Shown piece by piece: positions 16,552-25,665 of a stretch of 64,000 nt of DNA. Origin of the DNA: Rathayibacter sp. VKM Ac-2754 (lineage in GTDB: Bacteria; Actinomycetota; Actinomycetes; Actinomycetales; Microbacteriaceae); assembly GCF_009807095.1 (NCBI RefSeq), contig NZ_WUCC01000002.1:403882-467881 (forward strand), given 5' to 3'. The position numbers and the translations under genes were made by a program. Numbering within the stretch: the first letter of the stretch is position 1; each line of letters opens with the position of its first letter. The notes below the pieces were generated by a model that was not told the DNA's origin, did no database searches, and saw nothing but the letters and a program-made list of their open reading frames with translations.

Positions 16552-16880
16552 GCAGGTCGTCGGACGACCGCTTCTCCGACATGCTCGCGGCGATCGAGCG
16601 CGGCCTCGAGTACCGCGCCTACCTCGAAGAGGAAAATGCTCTTCTCTCGGGGATGGCGCTCGACGCGGTACTCCGAAATCTGGCAGTGATCGGAGAAGCG
16701 GTGCGCACGCTCCCTGAAGCCGAGCTCCGGTCTTTCGCCGATGTTCCCTGGGCGTCGATCGCCGGTCTCCGGAATGTCATCGTGCACGAGTACTTCCGAA
16801 TTCAGCCGGCACTGATCGTCGAGATCGTCGACGACGAACTCGTCCCTCTGGCCGCCGCGCTGCGCGGGAGACGGTCGTAG
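16548..16880 (+). CDS. hepT: HepT-type ribonuclease toxin
   Basis: The 110-residue helical HEPN protein carries the Rx4HxY motif as RNVIVHEY (about residues 77-84), the RNase centre in which Tyr is AMPylated by MntA. The conserved LDAVLRNLAVIGEAV helix and DVPWASIAGLRN precede it. The GTG overlaps mntA. The pair stands between lipA and ftsY, inside the housekeeping series. A few AT-richer codons (GAAGAGGAAAATGCT) set it apart from neighbours, consistent with acquisition. Confidence 0.87.
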   Translation: MSRSSDDRFSDMLAAIERGLEYRAYLEEENALLSGMALDAVLRNLAVIGEAVRTLPEAELRSFADVPWASIAGLRNVIVHEYFRIQPALIVEIVDDELVPLAAALRGRRS

Positions 16881-16926
16881 CGGTAGCCGACGGCGCTCTC
16901 GTCGGGTGGCTCTCCCAGCGCCAGGG

Positions 16927-17802
16927 TCAGCCGACGAGCTGCTGGGCGAAGACGTGGGGGGTGAAGCCGGTCAGGTCGCCGATCTTCTCGCCCTGGCCGA
17001 CGAGCTTGATCGGGATGCCGGTCCGCTCCTGGACGGCGAGGACGAAGCCGCCCTTGGCGGAGCCGTCGAGCTTGGTGATCACCAGACCGGTGACGCCCGC
17101 GTGCTCGATGAACGCCTCCGCCTGGCTGAGGCCGTTCTGACCGGTCGTCGCGTCGAGGACGAGCAGGATCTCGGAGATGGGCGCCTGCTTCTCGATCACG
17201 CGCTTGATCTTGGTCAGCTCGTCCATCAGACCGCCCTTGGTGTGCAGGCGGCCGGCGGTGTCGATGATGACCATCTCGATGCCGTTGTCCTTCGCGAACT
17301 GCACGGTCTGGAAGGCGACGGACGCGGGATCCTGACGCTCCTGCTGCGGGCGGACGATCTGCGCGTCGGCGCGCTGAGCCCACGTGGCGAGCTGGTCGAC
17401 GGCGGCGGCGCGGAAGGTGTCGGCCGCGCCGACGACGACGCTGCGGTCGAAGTTGCGGAGGAACTTGGCGAACTTGCCGATGGTGGTGGTCTTGCCGACG
17501 CCGTTCACTCCGACGACCAGGATCACGGCGGGGCGCTCGCTGAGCTTGAGCGTCGTGTCGTACTTCGACAGCCGCTCCTCGAGCGACTCGCGGAGCATGC
17601 GCTGCAGGTCGCGCGGGTCGGTCGTGCTGTAGCGCTCGACCTTCGCGCGGAGGTCGGCGACCATCTCCTCGGTGATGTCCGGACCGAAGTCGGCGGTGAT
17701 CAGAGCCGTCTCGAGGTCGTCCCACGTCTGGTCGTCGATCGTGCGCTTCTCGAACAGGCCGCGCAGTGCGCGACCGAGCGACCAGGAGGTGCGTTCAGCC
17801 AT
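16927..17802 (-). CDS. ftsY: Signal recognition particle receptor FtsY
   Basis: FtsY docks SRP-ribosome complexes at the membrane. The 291-residue protein lacks the long acidic A domain and starts near the N domain (SLGRALRGLFEKRTIDDQTWDDLETALITADFG). The G domain shows VGVNGVGKTTTIGKFAKFL, AADTFRAAAVDQL, IIDTAGRLHTKGGLMDEL, TKLDGSAKGG and PIKLVGQGEKIGDL. TACCCT lies exactly six bases before the ATG, so the transcript is leaderless. It lies downstream of smc in the usual order, but separated from it by repeats. Confidence 0.96.
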   Translation of the reverse strand: MAERTSWSLGRALRGLFEKRTIDDQTWDDLETALITADFGPDITEEMVADLRAKVERYSTTDPRDLQRMLRESLEERLSKYDTTLKLSERPAVILVVGVNGVGKTTTIGKFAKFLRNFDRSVVVGAADTFRAAAVDQLATWAQRADAQIVRPQQERQDPASVAFQTVQFAKDNGIEMVIIDTAGRLHTKGGLMDELTKIKRVIEKQAPISEILLVLDATTGQNGLSQAEAFIEHAGVTGLVITKLDGSAKGGFVLAVQERTGIPIKLVGQGEKIGDLTGFTPHVFAQQLVG

Positions 17803-17808
17803 GGGTCC

Positions 17809-17814
17809 AGGGTA
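17809..17814 (-). promoter_or_regulatory. Leaderless -10 box of ftsY
   Basis: On the minus strand TACCCT is followed by six bases and the ATG at 17802. ftsY therefore likely has its own promoter and is not fully dependent on smc transcription. Confidence 0.55.
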
Positions 17815-17845
17815 CCGGGGCGCGGGGGTGGGGCACTCTGGCGCG

Positions 17846-17977
17846 GATAGGTGCGTTCTGCAGGTGATGGCGGTGTCGCGAGAGGATCCGTGCGGCTGAG
17901 CGCGCTCTCTCACGCCGGAGTCCTGCAGATCGCACCGGCTCCTGCAGATCGCACGGGAGCCTGCAGACCGCACGCGA
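17846..17977. repeat. 19-base tandem repeat (three units) with an inverted outlier
   Basis: Three 19-base units run at 17921, 17940 and 17959: TCCTGCAGATCGCACCGGC, TCCTGCAGATCGCACGGGA and GCCTGCAGACCGCACGCGA. An inverted copy (GTGCGTTCTGCAGG) lies at about 17850-17863, so a hairpin could form. The third unit's 15-base core recurs in inverse orientation at 41266-41280. Confidence 0.8.
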
Positions 17978-17986
17978 GCCGCGGCG

Positions 17987-20900
17987 TCAGACCGCCGGCG
18001 CCTCCACGCGCTGGCCCACCACGGCCGACACGCCGTCCTGGCGCATCGAGACGCCGTAGAGGGCGTCCGCGATCTCCATCGTGCGCTTCTGGTGCGTGAT
18101 CACGATCAGCTGGCTCGAGGTCCGCAGGTCCTGGAAGATGCTCAAGAGTCGACCCAGGTTGGCGTCGTCGAGCGCCGCCTCGACCTCGTCCATGATGTAG
18201 AACGGGCTCGGCCGCGACTTGAAGATCGCGACCATGAAGGCGACCGCTGCGAGCGAGCGCTCGCCTCCCGAGAGCAGCGAGAGCCGCTCGATCTTCTTGC
18301 CGGCCGGGCGCACCGCGACCTCGATGCCGGTCGTCAGCAGGTTCTCGGGGTCGGTCAGGCGGATGCTGCCGGTGCCGCCCGGGAAGAGCACCGGGAAGAC
18401 GTCGGCGAAGGCGGCCTGCGTGTCGTCGAACGCCGAGGCGAAGACCGTCTGCATGGTCTCGTCGAGCTCCTCGATGATCGTGAGGAGGTCGCGGCGGGTG
18501 TTGGTGAGGTCGGTCAGCTGCTCGGTGAGGAAGACGTGCCTCTGCTCGAGCGCGGCGAACTCCTCGAGAGCGAGCGGGTTCACCCGGCCGAGCTGGCCGA
18601 GCTGCTTCTCGGCCTTGTCGAGGCGCCGGCGCTGCTCGTCGCGGACGAACGGGCGATCGGGGGCCTCGGAGCCGGTCTCGTCGGGCACGCCGACCTCGGG
18701 TCCGTACTCGGCGACCAGCACGTCCTCGACGAGGCCGAGCTCGGAACCCGCTCGCTCGAGCAGGCCGGAGAGCTGCAGCCGCTTCTCGTAGATCTGCAGC
18801 TCGAGTCCGTGCACGCTCTCGGTCACCGACTGGAGGCGATCGCGCAGCGCGGCCTCCTCGCGCCGCAGCGTCTGCAGCTCGGCGTTCTGCTGCGAGCGCG
18901 CGGTCTCGGCCTGCACCAGCTCGGCGCGCGCCTGCTGCACCGAACGGTCGACGGAGGCGAGCACCGCGGGGATCGCGCCGGTCACGTCGGCCGCGGCGTC
19001 GTGCTGGCGCCGACGGAGGACTGCGCGGCGCGCGGCCTCGTCGGCGGCCGCACGATCGGCGGCGAGCTGGCGGGCGAGGGCCTCGCCGCGGGACTGCTCG
19101 GCGCGCACGCGCTCCTTCGCGGTCTCGACTCCGAGCCGCGCCTCGATCTCGCGCTCGCGCGCCGCGTCGACCTCGGCCTGCAGACCGTCGCGGCCGCTCA
19201 CGTCGAGGATCGGCCGTGGGCGGGAGCGGGCGGTGTCGAGCTCGCTCTTGGCCCGGTGCGCCGCCTGCTCCGCGTCGCCGACGCGCTCGGACGCGATGGC
19301 GAGCGCCTTCTCGCCGCGGCCGTGCTCGGCGACGGCGGCCTCGAGCTGCGCGCGGACCCGGCCCAGGCGCTCGGTGTGAGCGGCTCGGGCGGCGTCGTGC
19401 TCGCGCAGCGCGGAGAGGGCGAGCCTCGACTGCTCCTTGGCCGCCTTCAGCGCGCCGGTCTGCTCGGCGAGCTCGAAGCGGAGGCGGTCGATGCTCCCCT
19501 CGATCTCGTCCAACCGGCTCGCGGCCGAGTCGCGCTCGGAGACGAGCTCGAGGCGGCTGCGCTGCCCGCCGGAGCCGCCGCTGAGGACGACGTCGGAGAC
19601 GGCCGCTCCGTCGCGGGTGACCACGGTGACGGGGTGCGCGCCGCCTGAGAACGCCGGCCAGAGCCTCCGCGCCACGGCGAGGTCGTCGACGACGACGACC
19701 TGCTCGAGGAGCGCCAGGACACCGGCGGGCCCGGTGACGAGGTCGCCCGCGCGGATCGCCCCCTCCGGGACGCCGATGGCGATCGGGGGCCGTGCCGCGT
19801 CGGCGACGAGCAGCTCGACCCGACCGAGATCACGGCGGACCGCCTCGTCGAGCGCCGCCTCCGCGTGCTCGACGGTGTCGGCGAGGACCGCGTCGGCGGC
19901 GACCCCGAGAGCGGCGGCGATCGCGGCCTCGTAGCCGGGGCGCACCCGGATCCGCTCGGCGACCCTGCCGCGGATGCCGTCCAGGCGCATGGCGATCAGC
20001 TCGGCAGAGCCGTCGGAGACGTCGAGGGCGAGCGAGAGGGCGCTGGTGCGCGCGGCGAGTCCGTCGCGCTCGCGCTCGAGGGCGTGCAGCTCCTCGCGGA
20101 GGCGCTCGATCTCGCCCTCCGCCTCGAAGACGGAGGACTGCGCGAGCTCGTAGCCCTCGTCGAGCGTGCCGTCGGTGCCTCCGCCCGCCTCGCCGATCTC
20201 GTCCTCGAGGGCGTCGAGCTGACGCTGGGCCGCCTCGCGCCGCTGCACCGCGGAGTCGAGGGTGTTCTGGGCGCGCAGGACCTCGCCCCGCACGGCGGCC
20301 AGGCGGGAGGCGGCGCTGTCGGCCTGGCCGGTGAGCTTCGAGATCTCGAGATCGTGCCGCGAGACGAGCGCCGACTGCGCCGCGATCTCGTCGTCGACGG
20401 CGTCGAGCGCGCGCCGGGCGGCGAGCGTCGCCTGCTGTGCCGCGGCCCACGCCGCCTCGGAGTCGAGCACGGCCTGCCGCAGCCGCTCCAGCTCCTCCCC
20501 CGCCTCCTCGATCAGCTGCGGAGTGACCCGCGGCTGCGCGGCCGGCTGCTCCGCCTCGAGCTCGAGCATCGCGAGTCGCTGCCCGGCGAGCGCAGACAGG
20601 TTGCGCAGCCGCTCCTGCACCGACTCGAGCTCGAAGGTCGTGCGCCGGGCGTCGTCGACCGCGTCGCCGACCATCTCGGACTCGATGCGCGCCATCCGCA
20701 GAGTCGACTGCTCGAGCTTCTCCTGCAGCACGATGCGCTCGCTGTGGCGCTCGCTCTCGGAGCGGGCGAAGCCGTCGAGGGCGGTGCGGAGGGTCACCAC
20801 GTCGTCCGCGAGCAGGCGCGCCCGCGCGTCGCGCACGACCGCCGCGATCATCTGCGCCTGCCGTGCCACCTCCGCCTGCCGGCCGAGCGGCTTGAGCTGG

Positions 20901-21499
20901 CGCCGGATCTCGCCCGCGAGGTCGGAGAGACGCGTCAGGTTGGCCTGCATCGCGTCGAGCTTGCGCAGGGTCTTCTCCTTGCGGCGGCGGTGCTTGAGGA
21001 TCCCGGCGGCCTCCTCGATGAAGCCGCGGCGCTCCTCCGCAGTCGCGTGGAGCACCGCGTCGAGCTGACCCTGTCCGACGATGACGTGCATCTCGCGACC
21101 GAGACCGGAGTCGCTCAGCAGCTCCTGCACATCGAGCAGCCGGCAGGAGCGGCCGTTGATCGCGTACTCGCTGCCGCCGTTGCGGAACAGCGTGCGGGTG
21201 ATCGTCACCTCGGTGTACTCGATCGGCAGAGCGCCGTCGGTGTTGTCGATGGTGAGGGCGACCTCGGCGCGGCCGAGGGGACCGCGGGTCGAGGTGCCCG
21301 CGAAGATGACGTCCTCCATCTTGCCGCCGCGGAGGGTCTTGGCGCCCTGCTCCCCCATCACCCAGGCGAGCGCGTCGACGACGTTGCTCTTGCCCGAGCC
21401 GTTGGGGCCGACGACGCAGGTGACGCCGGGCTCGAAGGCGAACGTGGTCGGCTGAGCGAAGGACTTGAACCCCTTGAGGGTCAGGCTCTTCAGATACAC
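17987..21499 (-). CDS. smc: Chromosome segregation ATPase SMC
   Basis: SMC dimers, with ScpAB, load on DNA and compact and segregate the chromosome. Of 1170 residues, the N-terminal head has LKGFKSFAQPTTFAFEPG and Walker A GPNGSGKS (about 31-38). Long coiled coils flank a hinge at roughly 500-660. The C-terminal head has the ABC signature LSGGERSL and Walker B FYIMDEVEAALDD, then VITHQKRTMEIADALYGVSM. I start at GTG 21499 because homology begins YLKSLTLKGF; the open frame extends about 1 kb further but is a shadow of the opposite gene. Confidence 0.96.
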   Translation of the reverse strand: MYLKSLTLKGFKSFAQPTTFAFEPGVTCVVGPNGSGKSNVVDALAWVMGEQGAKTLRGGKMEDVIFAGTSTRGPLGRAEVALTIDNTDGALPIEYTEVTITRTLFRNGGSEYAINGRSCRLLDVQELLSDSGLGREMHVIVGQGQLDAVLHATAEERRGFIEEAAGILKHRRRKEKTLRKLDAMQANLTRLSDLAGEIRRQLKPLGRQAEVARQAQMIAAVVRDARARLLADDVVTLRTALDGFARSESERHSERIVLQEKLEQSTLRMARIESEMVGDAVDDARRTTFELESVQERLRNLSALAGQRLAMLELEAEQPAAQPRVTPQLIEEAGEELERLRQAVLDSEAAWAAAQQATLAARRALDAVDDEIAAQSALVSRHDLEISKLTGQADSAASRLAAVRGEVLRAQNTLDSAVQRREAAQRQLDALEDEIGEAGGGTDGTLDEGYELAQSSVFEAEGEIERLREELHALERERDGLAARTSALSLALDVSDGSAELIAMRLDGIRGRVAERIRVRPGYEAAIAAALGVAADAVLADTVEHAEAALDEAVRRDLGRVELLVADAARPPIAIGVPEGAIRAGDLVTGPAGVLALLEQVVVVDDLAVARRLWPAFSGGAHPVTVVTRDGAAVSDVVLSGGSGGQRSRLELVSERDSAASRLDEIEGSIDRLRFELAEQTGALKAAKEQSRLALSALREHDAARAAHTERLGRVRAQLEAAVAEHGRGEKALAIASERVGDAEQAAHRAKSELDTARSRPRPILDVSGRDGLQAEVDAAREREIEARLGVETAKERVRAEQSRGEALARQLAADRAAADEAARRAVLRRRQHDAAADVTGAIPAVLASVDRSVQQARAELVQAETARSQQNAELQTLRREEAALRDRLQSVTESVHGLELQIYEKRLQLSGLLERAGSELGLVEDVLVAEYGPEVGVPDETGSEAPDRPFVRDEQRRRLDKAEKQLGQLGRVNPLALEEFAALEQRHVFLTEQLTDLTNTRRDLLTIIEELDETMQTVFASAFDDTQAAFADVFPVLFPGGTGSIRLTDPENLLTTGIEVAVRPAGKKIERLSLLSGGERSLAAVAFMVAIFKSRPSPFYIMDEVEAALDDANLGRLLSIFQDLRTSSQLIVITHQKRTMEIADALYGVSMRQDGVSAVVGQRVEAPAV

Positions 21500-21604
21500 C
21501 CGCGCCCGCCTCGCTCCCGGTCGAAAACGCTCCCCACGGTACTCGATGGGGTCGCTCCGGCCCGGGAGGCGGGCGCGGCCGGATCTCCGAGGCCTGCGAC
21601 CGTG

Positions 21605-21610
21605 CACACT
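21605..21610 (+). promoter_or_regulatory. Putative leaderless -10 box of the GNAT gene
   Basis: CACACT ends six bases before the GTG at 21617, at the spacing seen for other leaderless starts here. A GGGGAG stretch lies in the same gap, so the call is weak. Confidence 0.35.
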
Positions 21611-21616
21611 GGGGAG

Positions 21617-22675
21617 GTGACCCGCACCGCCGTCCGCGCTCTCGCGATACCGGAGCGCCCCGGCGCCGACGGCTGGAAGGACTTCGTCGCCCTGACCGCG
21701 ATCGGCAACGCGATCGAGGCCGAGGGCACGGGGACCGACGACCTCGGCTACTCCCCCGAGACGAACCTCGGGGAGTGGCGGCAGCAGGAGTTCTCGCCCC
21801 GGCGGGCCTACCTCGCCGAGCGGGACGGCCGCGTCGTCGGCGGCGGGGAGCTGCACTGGAGCGCCGAGCCCGGGGACGACGCCGCGTGGCTGTCGATCGC
21901 GGTGCTCCCCGACGAGCGCGGACAGGGTGCGGGGACGGCCCTGCTCGAGCGGCTGAGCGCGGACGCGGTCGACCTCGGCAGGCGCGTGCTGCAGACCTGG
22001 ACGGCGCACCGGGCGGACGCCGGCGGCGAGCGCACGGAGCCGCTCTCGGGCGCGGGCTCGGTCCCCTCCGCCGACACCGGATCGCGCTGGCTCGCTGAGC
22101 GGGGCTGGAGTCTCGAGCAGGTCGAGCGCGTCAGCGTCGCGCGGCTCCCGATCGCGTCGCTCGAGGAGCGCCGTCGCGTCGCCCTCGAGCACAGCGCGGG
22201 CTACGAGGTGCTGCACTGGCGCGGGGCGACACCGGAGGAGTGGATCGACGACCTGCTCCTCCTCCGCACCGCGATGTCGACGCAGGCGCCGTCGGCCGGC
22301 CTGTCGGTGCCCGAGGAGACCTGGACCCGCGATCGGCTCGCGGCCCACGAGCGCGGGGCAGCGGCCGGCGGACGGGTCGAGCTCGCCTCCGCCGCGCTGC
22401 ACCGCTCGAGCGGGCGGCTCGTCGGCTACTGCACGACCGATCTGCTGCCCGACCGCCCCGCGCTGTGGGGCGACACGCTCGTGCTGCCGGAGCACCGCGG
22501 CCACCGCCTGGGCATGCTGCTGAAGCTCGACGCCCTCGAGCAGCTCGCCGCGACGGGCTGCTCGGCCGTCTACACCTGGAACGCCGAGGAGAACCGCCCG
22601 ATGCTCACCGTGAACGAGGCCGTGGGCTTCACCGCCGTCGCCGTCGAGGGCCAGTGGAAGAAGGTGCTCGCGTGA
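21617..22675 (+). CDS. Tandem GNAT acetyltransferase
   Basis: The 352-residue protein has two GNAT folds. The first (about residues 1-165) has the acetyl-CoA loop LPDERGQGAGTALLERL; the second (about 185-352) has LPEHRGHRLGMLLKLDAL and the typical NAEENRPMLTVNEAVGFTAV end. Double-GNAT proteins include mycothiol synthase, but sequence here is closer to general two-domain acetyltransferases, so the substrate is unknown. The stop overlaps the GTG of the MoeB-like gene. Confidence 0.85.
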   Translation: MTRTAVRALAIPERPGADGWKDFVALTAIGNAIEAEGTGTDDLGYSPETNLGEWRQQEFSPRRAYLAERDGRVVGGGELHWSAEPGDDAAWLSIAVLPDERGQGAGTALLERLSADAVDLGRRVLQTWTAHRADAGGERTEPLSGAGSVPSADTGSRWLAERGWSLEQVERVSVARLPIASLEERRRVALEHSAGYEVLHWRGATPEEWIDDLLLLRTAMSTQAPSAGLSVPEETWTRDRLAAHERGAAAGGRVELASAALHRSSGRLVGYCTTDLLPDRPALWGDTLVLPEHRGHRLGMLLKLDALEQLAATGCSAVYTWNAEENRPMLTVNEAVGFTAVAVEGQWKKVLA

Positions 22676-23700
22676 GCGGGCTCAGCGCAGGCGAACGGGA
22701 GCGCTTCGCCCGCCAGATCCGCCTGTTCGGCGAGGAGGGGCAGCGGAGGCTCCTGGACGCACGCGTCCTGGTGCTCGGCGCCGGCGGCATCGGCTCGCCG
22801 GTGATCACGGCGCTCGCCGCAGCCGGCATCGGGCGGCTCGGGATCGTCGACTCCGACGTCGTCGAGCCGTCGAACCTCTCGCGCCAGACCGCGCACGACG
22901 GCGACTCGGTGGGGCGGTCGAAGGCGGAGTCGGCGGCCGCGACCGCGCGCCGCCTCTCGCCGGGGATCGACGCGCGCGCCTTCTCCGTCGCGTTCACCTC
23001 GGTGAACGCCGACGCGCTCGTCGCGGACTGGGACGTGGTCGTCGACGGCTTCGACACCTTCGGGTCGCGCTACCTGGCCTCTGACGCGACCACCCGCGCC
23101 GGCATCCCGCACGTCTGGGGCTCGGCCCTCGGCTTCGACGGCCAGCTCTCGACGTTCTGGGCCGAGGCGCCGGGCGGAGGCGTCACGCTGCGGGCCCTGC
23201 ACCCGGAGGCGGAGGACTCGGCCGACAGCTGCGCCACGGTCGGCGTCCTGGGGACGCTCTGCGCGACGATCGGCTCGGCGATGGCGAGCGAGGTCGTGAA
23301 GCTGGTGACGGGAGTCGGTGCACCGCTGTTCGGGCGGGTGCTGGTGCACGACGCGCTCGACGGGTCGTGGACCGAGTTGCCGCTCGCGCGCGCGGTGCCG
23401 ACCGTTCCTCCGCCGCTCGTGGGTGCGGGGGCGGTGACGGCCGCCGAGCTGCGTGCGCGGCTGGCGGGATCGCGCCCGCCGACGGTGATCGACCTCCGCG
23501 AGGACTCCGAGGACCGCTCGATCGCGGTGCCGGGGGCGGTGCGGATGCCGATGTCCCGCTTCGACCCGGGGGCGCTGCCCGCGGGACCGCTGGTGCTGTA
23601 CTGCGCGTCGGGGGTCCGCTCGCGGCTGGCGGCGGAGCGCGCGGCGGCGGCGGGGATCGCCTCGGACTCGCTGGTGGGCGGGGCGGCGGGCTGGGGCTGA
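22672..23700 (+). CDS. moeB: MoeB/ThiF-type adenylyltransferase with rhodanese domain
   Basis: The E1-like domain (about residues 1-240) adenylates the C-terminal glycine of a ubiquitin-like sulfur carrier. It shows RFARQIRLFGEEGQRRL, VLGAGGIGSPV, the ATP-contact DSDVVEPSNLSRQT and the Cys in SCATVGVLGTL. The rhodanese domain (about 265-342) ends with the active Cys in LYCASGVRSRLAAERA, as in MoeZ/Uba4. The paired CxxC zinc ligands of many MoeB proteins are absent. With moaD and other Moco genes 3 kb away, MoaD activation is the likely job; thiamine ThiS is an alternative. Confidence 0.88.
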   Translation: MSGLSAGERERFARQIRLFGEEGQRRLLDARVLVLGAGGIGSPVITALAAAGIGRLGIVDSDVVEPSNLSRQTAHDGDSVGRSKAESAAATARRLSPGIDARAFSVAFTSVNADALVADWDVVVDGFDTFGSRYLASDATTRAGIPHVWGSALGFDGQLSTFWAEAPGGGVTLRALHPEAEDSADSCATVGVLGTLCATIGSAMASEVVKLVTGVGAPLFGRVLVHDALDGSWTELPLARAVPTVPPPLVGAGAVTAAELRARLAGSRPPTVIDLREDSEDRSIAVPGAVRMPMSRFDPGALPAGPLVLYCASGVRSRLAAERAAAAGIASDSLVGGAAGWG

Positions 23701-23712
23701 CGCCCTGAAGCG

Positions 23713-24354
23713 CTAGACGAGTCCGTGCCGGTGCGCGAAGGCGACGAGCTGCAGTCGGGACGCGAGACCGAGCTTGCCGAGGATGCTGGAGACGTGGCTC
23801 TTGACGGTCGACTCACTCAAGTGGGCCTGACCCGCGATCTCGGCGATGCTCCGACCCTGGGCGGCGGAGGCGAAGATCTCCCGCTCCTTGGCGGAGAGAG
23901 CGGCGAGCGCCTCCGGAGTCGCGGGCGCGACGGTGGACACGTAGTCGCGCAGCGGGGAGCGGTGGCCCGCGCCGGCGATGATCGTGCGGCCGGCGGCGAC
24001 GGCGCGGACCGTGCCGAGCAGCAGCTCGGTGGAGGCGTCCTTCATGAGGAAGCCGACGGCGCCGGCGGCGAGAGCCTCGGCTATCGCACTGTCGTGCTGA
24101 TGGGTCGTGAGGATGATCACCCGGGTGCGGTTGGCCGGCTCCTGCGTGATCCGGCGGGCGGCCGAGATGCCGTCGAGGACCGGCATCCGCACATCGAGGA
24201 GGAGGACGTCGGGTCTCGCGCCGAGCGCCAGGGCGACCGCGGCGGAGCCGGTGTAGGCCGCGCCTGCGAACTCCAGATCGGTCTCGGCGTCGATCAGCAT
24301 CTGCAGCCCGGAGCAGAACAGCAGGTGGTCATCGGCGACCGCCACGCGGATCAC
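23713..24354 (-). CDS. NarL/LuxR-family response regulator
   Basis: The receiver domain (about residues 1-120) begins IRVAVADDHLLFCSGLQML with the acidic pair and has the phosphoacceptor Asp in LLLDVRMPVLDG and the conserved Thr and Lys (ILTTHQ, MKDAS). The C-terminal LuxR helix-turn-helix is LSAKEREIFASAAQGRSIAEIAGQAHLSESTVKSHVSSILGKL. 213 residues. The GTG at 24354 overlaps the kinase stop, so I reject the longer frame to 24438. Targets may include its own promoter, where a palindrome is seen. Confidence 0.93.
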   Translation of the reverse strand: MIRVAVADDHLLFCSGLQMLIDAETDLEFAGAAYTGSAAVALALGARPDVLLLDVRMPVLDGISAARRITQEPANRTRVIILTTHQHDSAIAEALAAGAVGFLMKDASTELLLGTVRAVAAGRTIIAGAGHRSPLRDYVSTVAPATPEALAALSAKEREIFASAAQGRSIAEIAGQAHLSESTVKSHVSSILGKLGLASRLQLVAFAHRHGLV

Positions 24355-25502
24355 GGCGCCACCTCGACGGGAGGCGCCGGCACCGAGGCGGTGACGACGA
24401 AGCTCTCGCCGTCCTGCGACTCCTCGGCGGTCAACCACCCGCCCGCGAGCTCGGCACGCTCCTTCATCCCCACGACTCCCCGACCCGACCCGATCGACGG
24501 CTCGCGGCCCGGCCGCCCGCGCGAGGTGACCTCGAGCAGGAGCGCGGAACCGCTCCAGAGCAGCCGGACGAGGGCGTTCGGCCGGTCGCCGCTGTGCCGC
24601 AGCGCATTGGTCAGCGCCTCCTGGACGATGCGGTAGACCGCCAGCTGCTGGCCGCCGGTGAGCGGGACTCGTGCCCCGGACTCCTCGATGTCGACGGCGA
24701 GACCGGCGGAGCGGAACCGCTCACCGAGCGCGGGGAGGCTCTCGAGCGTCGGCTGGTCGAGGACGACGGCGCCGGGCCCGATGGACTCGAGGAGCATCCG
24801 CACCTCCACGAGTGACGCGCGAGCGACGTCGGAGATCACTCCGAGGGACGTCTCGGCTCGCCCGGGGTCGACCCGGACGAGCGAAGCGGCTCCGTTCGCC
24901 TGGGCGAGGACGATCGACAGCGACTGCGCCATGATGTCGTGAACGTCGCGGGCGATGCGGGAGCGCTCGGAGATGAGGGTCAGCTCGCGGCCAGCGTCGT
25001 CGAGGCTCTGCTCGAGCGCGCGCCGCTCGACGAGCAGCTGCGCGCGCCCGCGGATCAGGCGGTGGAGGTGCCCTCCGGCCAGTCCGAGCACGACCAGGCC
25101 GACCGGCACTCCGGCCGCGAAGGGACCCTCCGCTCGGTAGGCGAGAGCGCCGGAGCCGACGAGGAGCAGAGCGGAGAGCACGACTCCGGCCCGCGACGGA
25201 GGACGGGCGCCCGTGCGGACGGCGGCGTAGACGAGGCCGGTGACGAGCGATCCCATGCCGCTGGAAGCCGTGTCCGGCAGGAGGACCGCGCACACGGCCA
25301 GGGCTGCGGACGCCCCGACGGCGACCCACGGTGCTGAGGAACAGGCGGCCACGACTGCGGTGACGAGCAGGACGAGCGCGGCGCGGCCCGATCCGCCGTC
25401 GCCACCGATGCGCCCCGCCTCCGCCGACAGCCAGAACCCGCCGAAGGCCGCCGCGACGAGGAGGTCGAGCCAGGGGCGGGCACGACGGAGGAGAGCGGGC
25501 AT
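24351..25502 (-). CDS. NarL-type sensor histidine kinase
   Basis: The 383-residue protein has five or six N-terminal membrane segments (to about residue 150), then a HisKA_3 dimerisation helix with the phosphoacceptor His in RSRIARDVHDIMAQSLSIV (about 185). A reduced HATPase domain carries VYRIVQEALTNALRHSG and GRGVVGMKERAELAGG. No extracellular sensor domain is seen, so a membrane or intramembrane signal is likely. TAGCGT lies six bases before the ATG, giving a leaderless transcript, and the stop overlaps the response regulator. Confidence 0.92.
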   Translation of the reverse strand: MPALLRRARPWLDLLVAAAFGGFWLSAEAGRIGGDGGSGRAALVLLVTAVVAACSSAPWVAVGASAALAVCAVLLPDTASSGMGSLVTGLVYAAVRTGARPPSRAGVVLSALLLVGSGALAYRAEGPFAAGVPVGLVVLGLAGGHLHRLIRGRAQLLVERRALEQSLDDAGRELTLISERSRIARDVHDIMAQSLSIVLAQANGAASLVRVDPGRAETSLGVISDVARASLVEVRMLLESIGPGAVVLDQPTLESLPALGERFRSAGLAVDIEESGARVPLTGGQQLAVYRIVQEALTNALRHSGDRPNALVRLLWSGSALLLEVTSRGRPGREPSIGSGRGVVGMKERAELAGGWLTAEESQDGESFVVTASVPAPPVEVAP

Positions 25503-25508
25503 GCCCCG

Positions 25509-25514
25509 ACGCTA
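25509..25514 (-). promoter_or_regulatory. Leaderless -10 box of the kinase operon
   Basis: TAGCGT on the minus strand, then six bases, then the kinase ATG at 25502. Confidence 0.6.
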
Positions 25515-25554
25515 ACGGCTGCCCCGAGCCGCCCGTCGTGCGCACGGAGCCTTT

Positions 25555-25590
25555 TCGTCCGAACGGACGAGAGGGAGTGGCTGTTCGTCC
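25555..25590. promoter_or_regulatory. Palindromic operator candidate between kinase and lipoprotein genes
   Basis: TCGTCCG-AA-CGGACGA (25555-25570) is a perfect 7-base inverted repeat, and a third half-site TTCGTCCG follows at about 25583. It lies between the divergent two-component operon and the secreted lipoprotein gene, so it could be the response regulator's binding site acting on both. Confidence 0.4.
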
Positions 25591-25665
25591 GGCGCCCGCG
25601 ATCGGTGCAGGGAATTCACTGGAGAGGCGCCGCAGTCGAGCGCCCCGACTCTGGAGGTCACCACC

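Noticed and set aside
19865..21616. Upstream extension of the tandem GNAT gene through the smc region
   Set aside because: It is the antisense of smc. The GNAT homology starts at 21617, with a start codon and possible -10 there.
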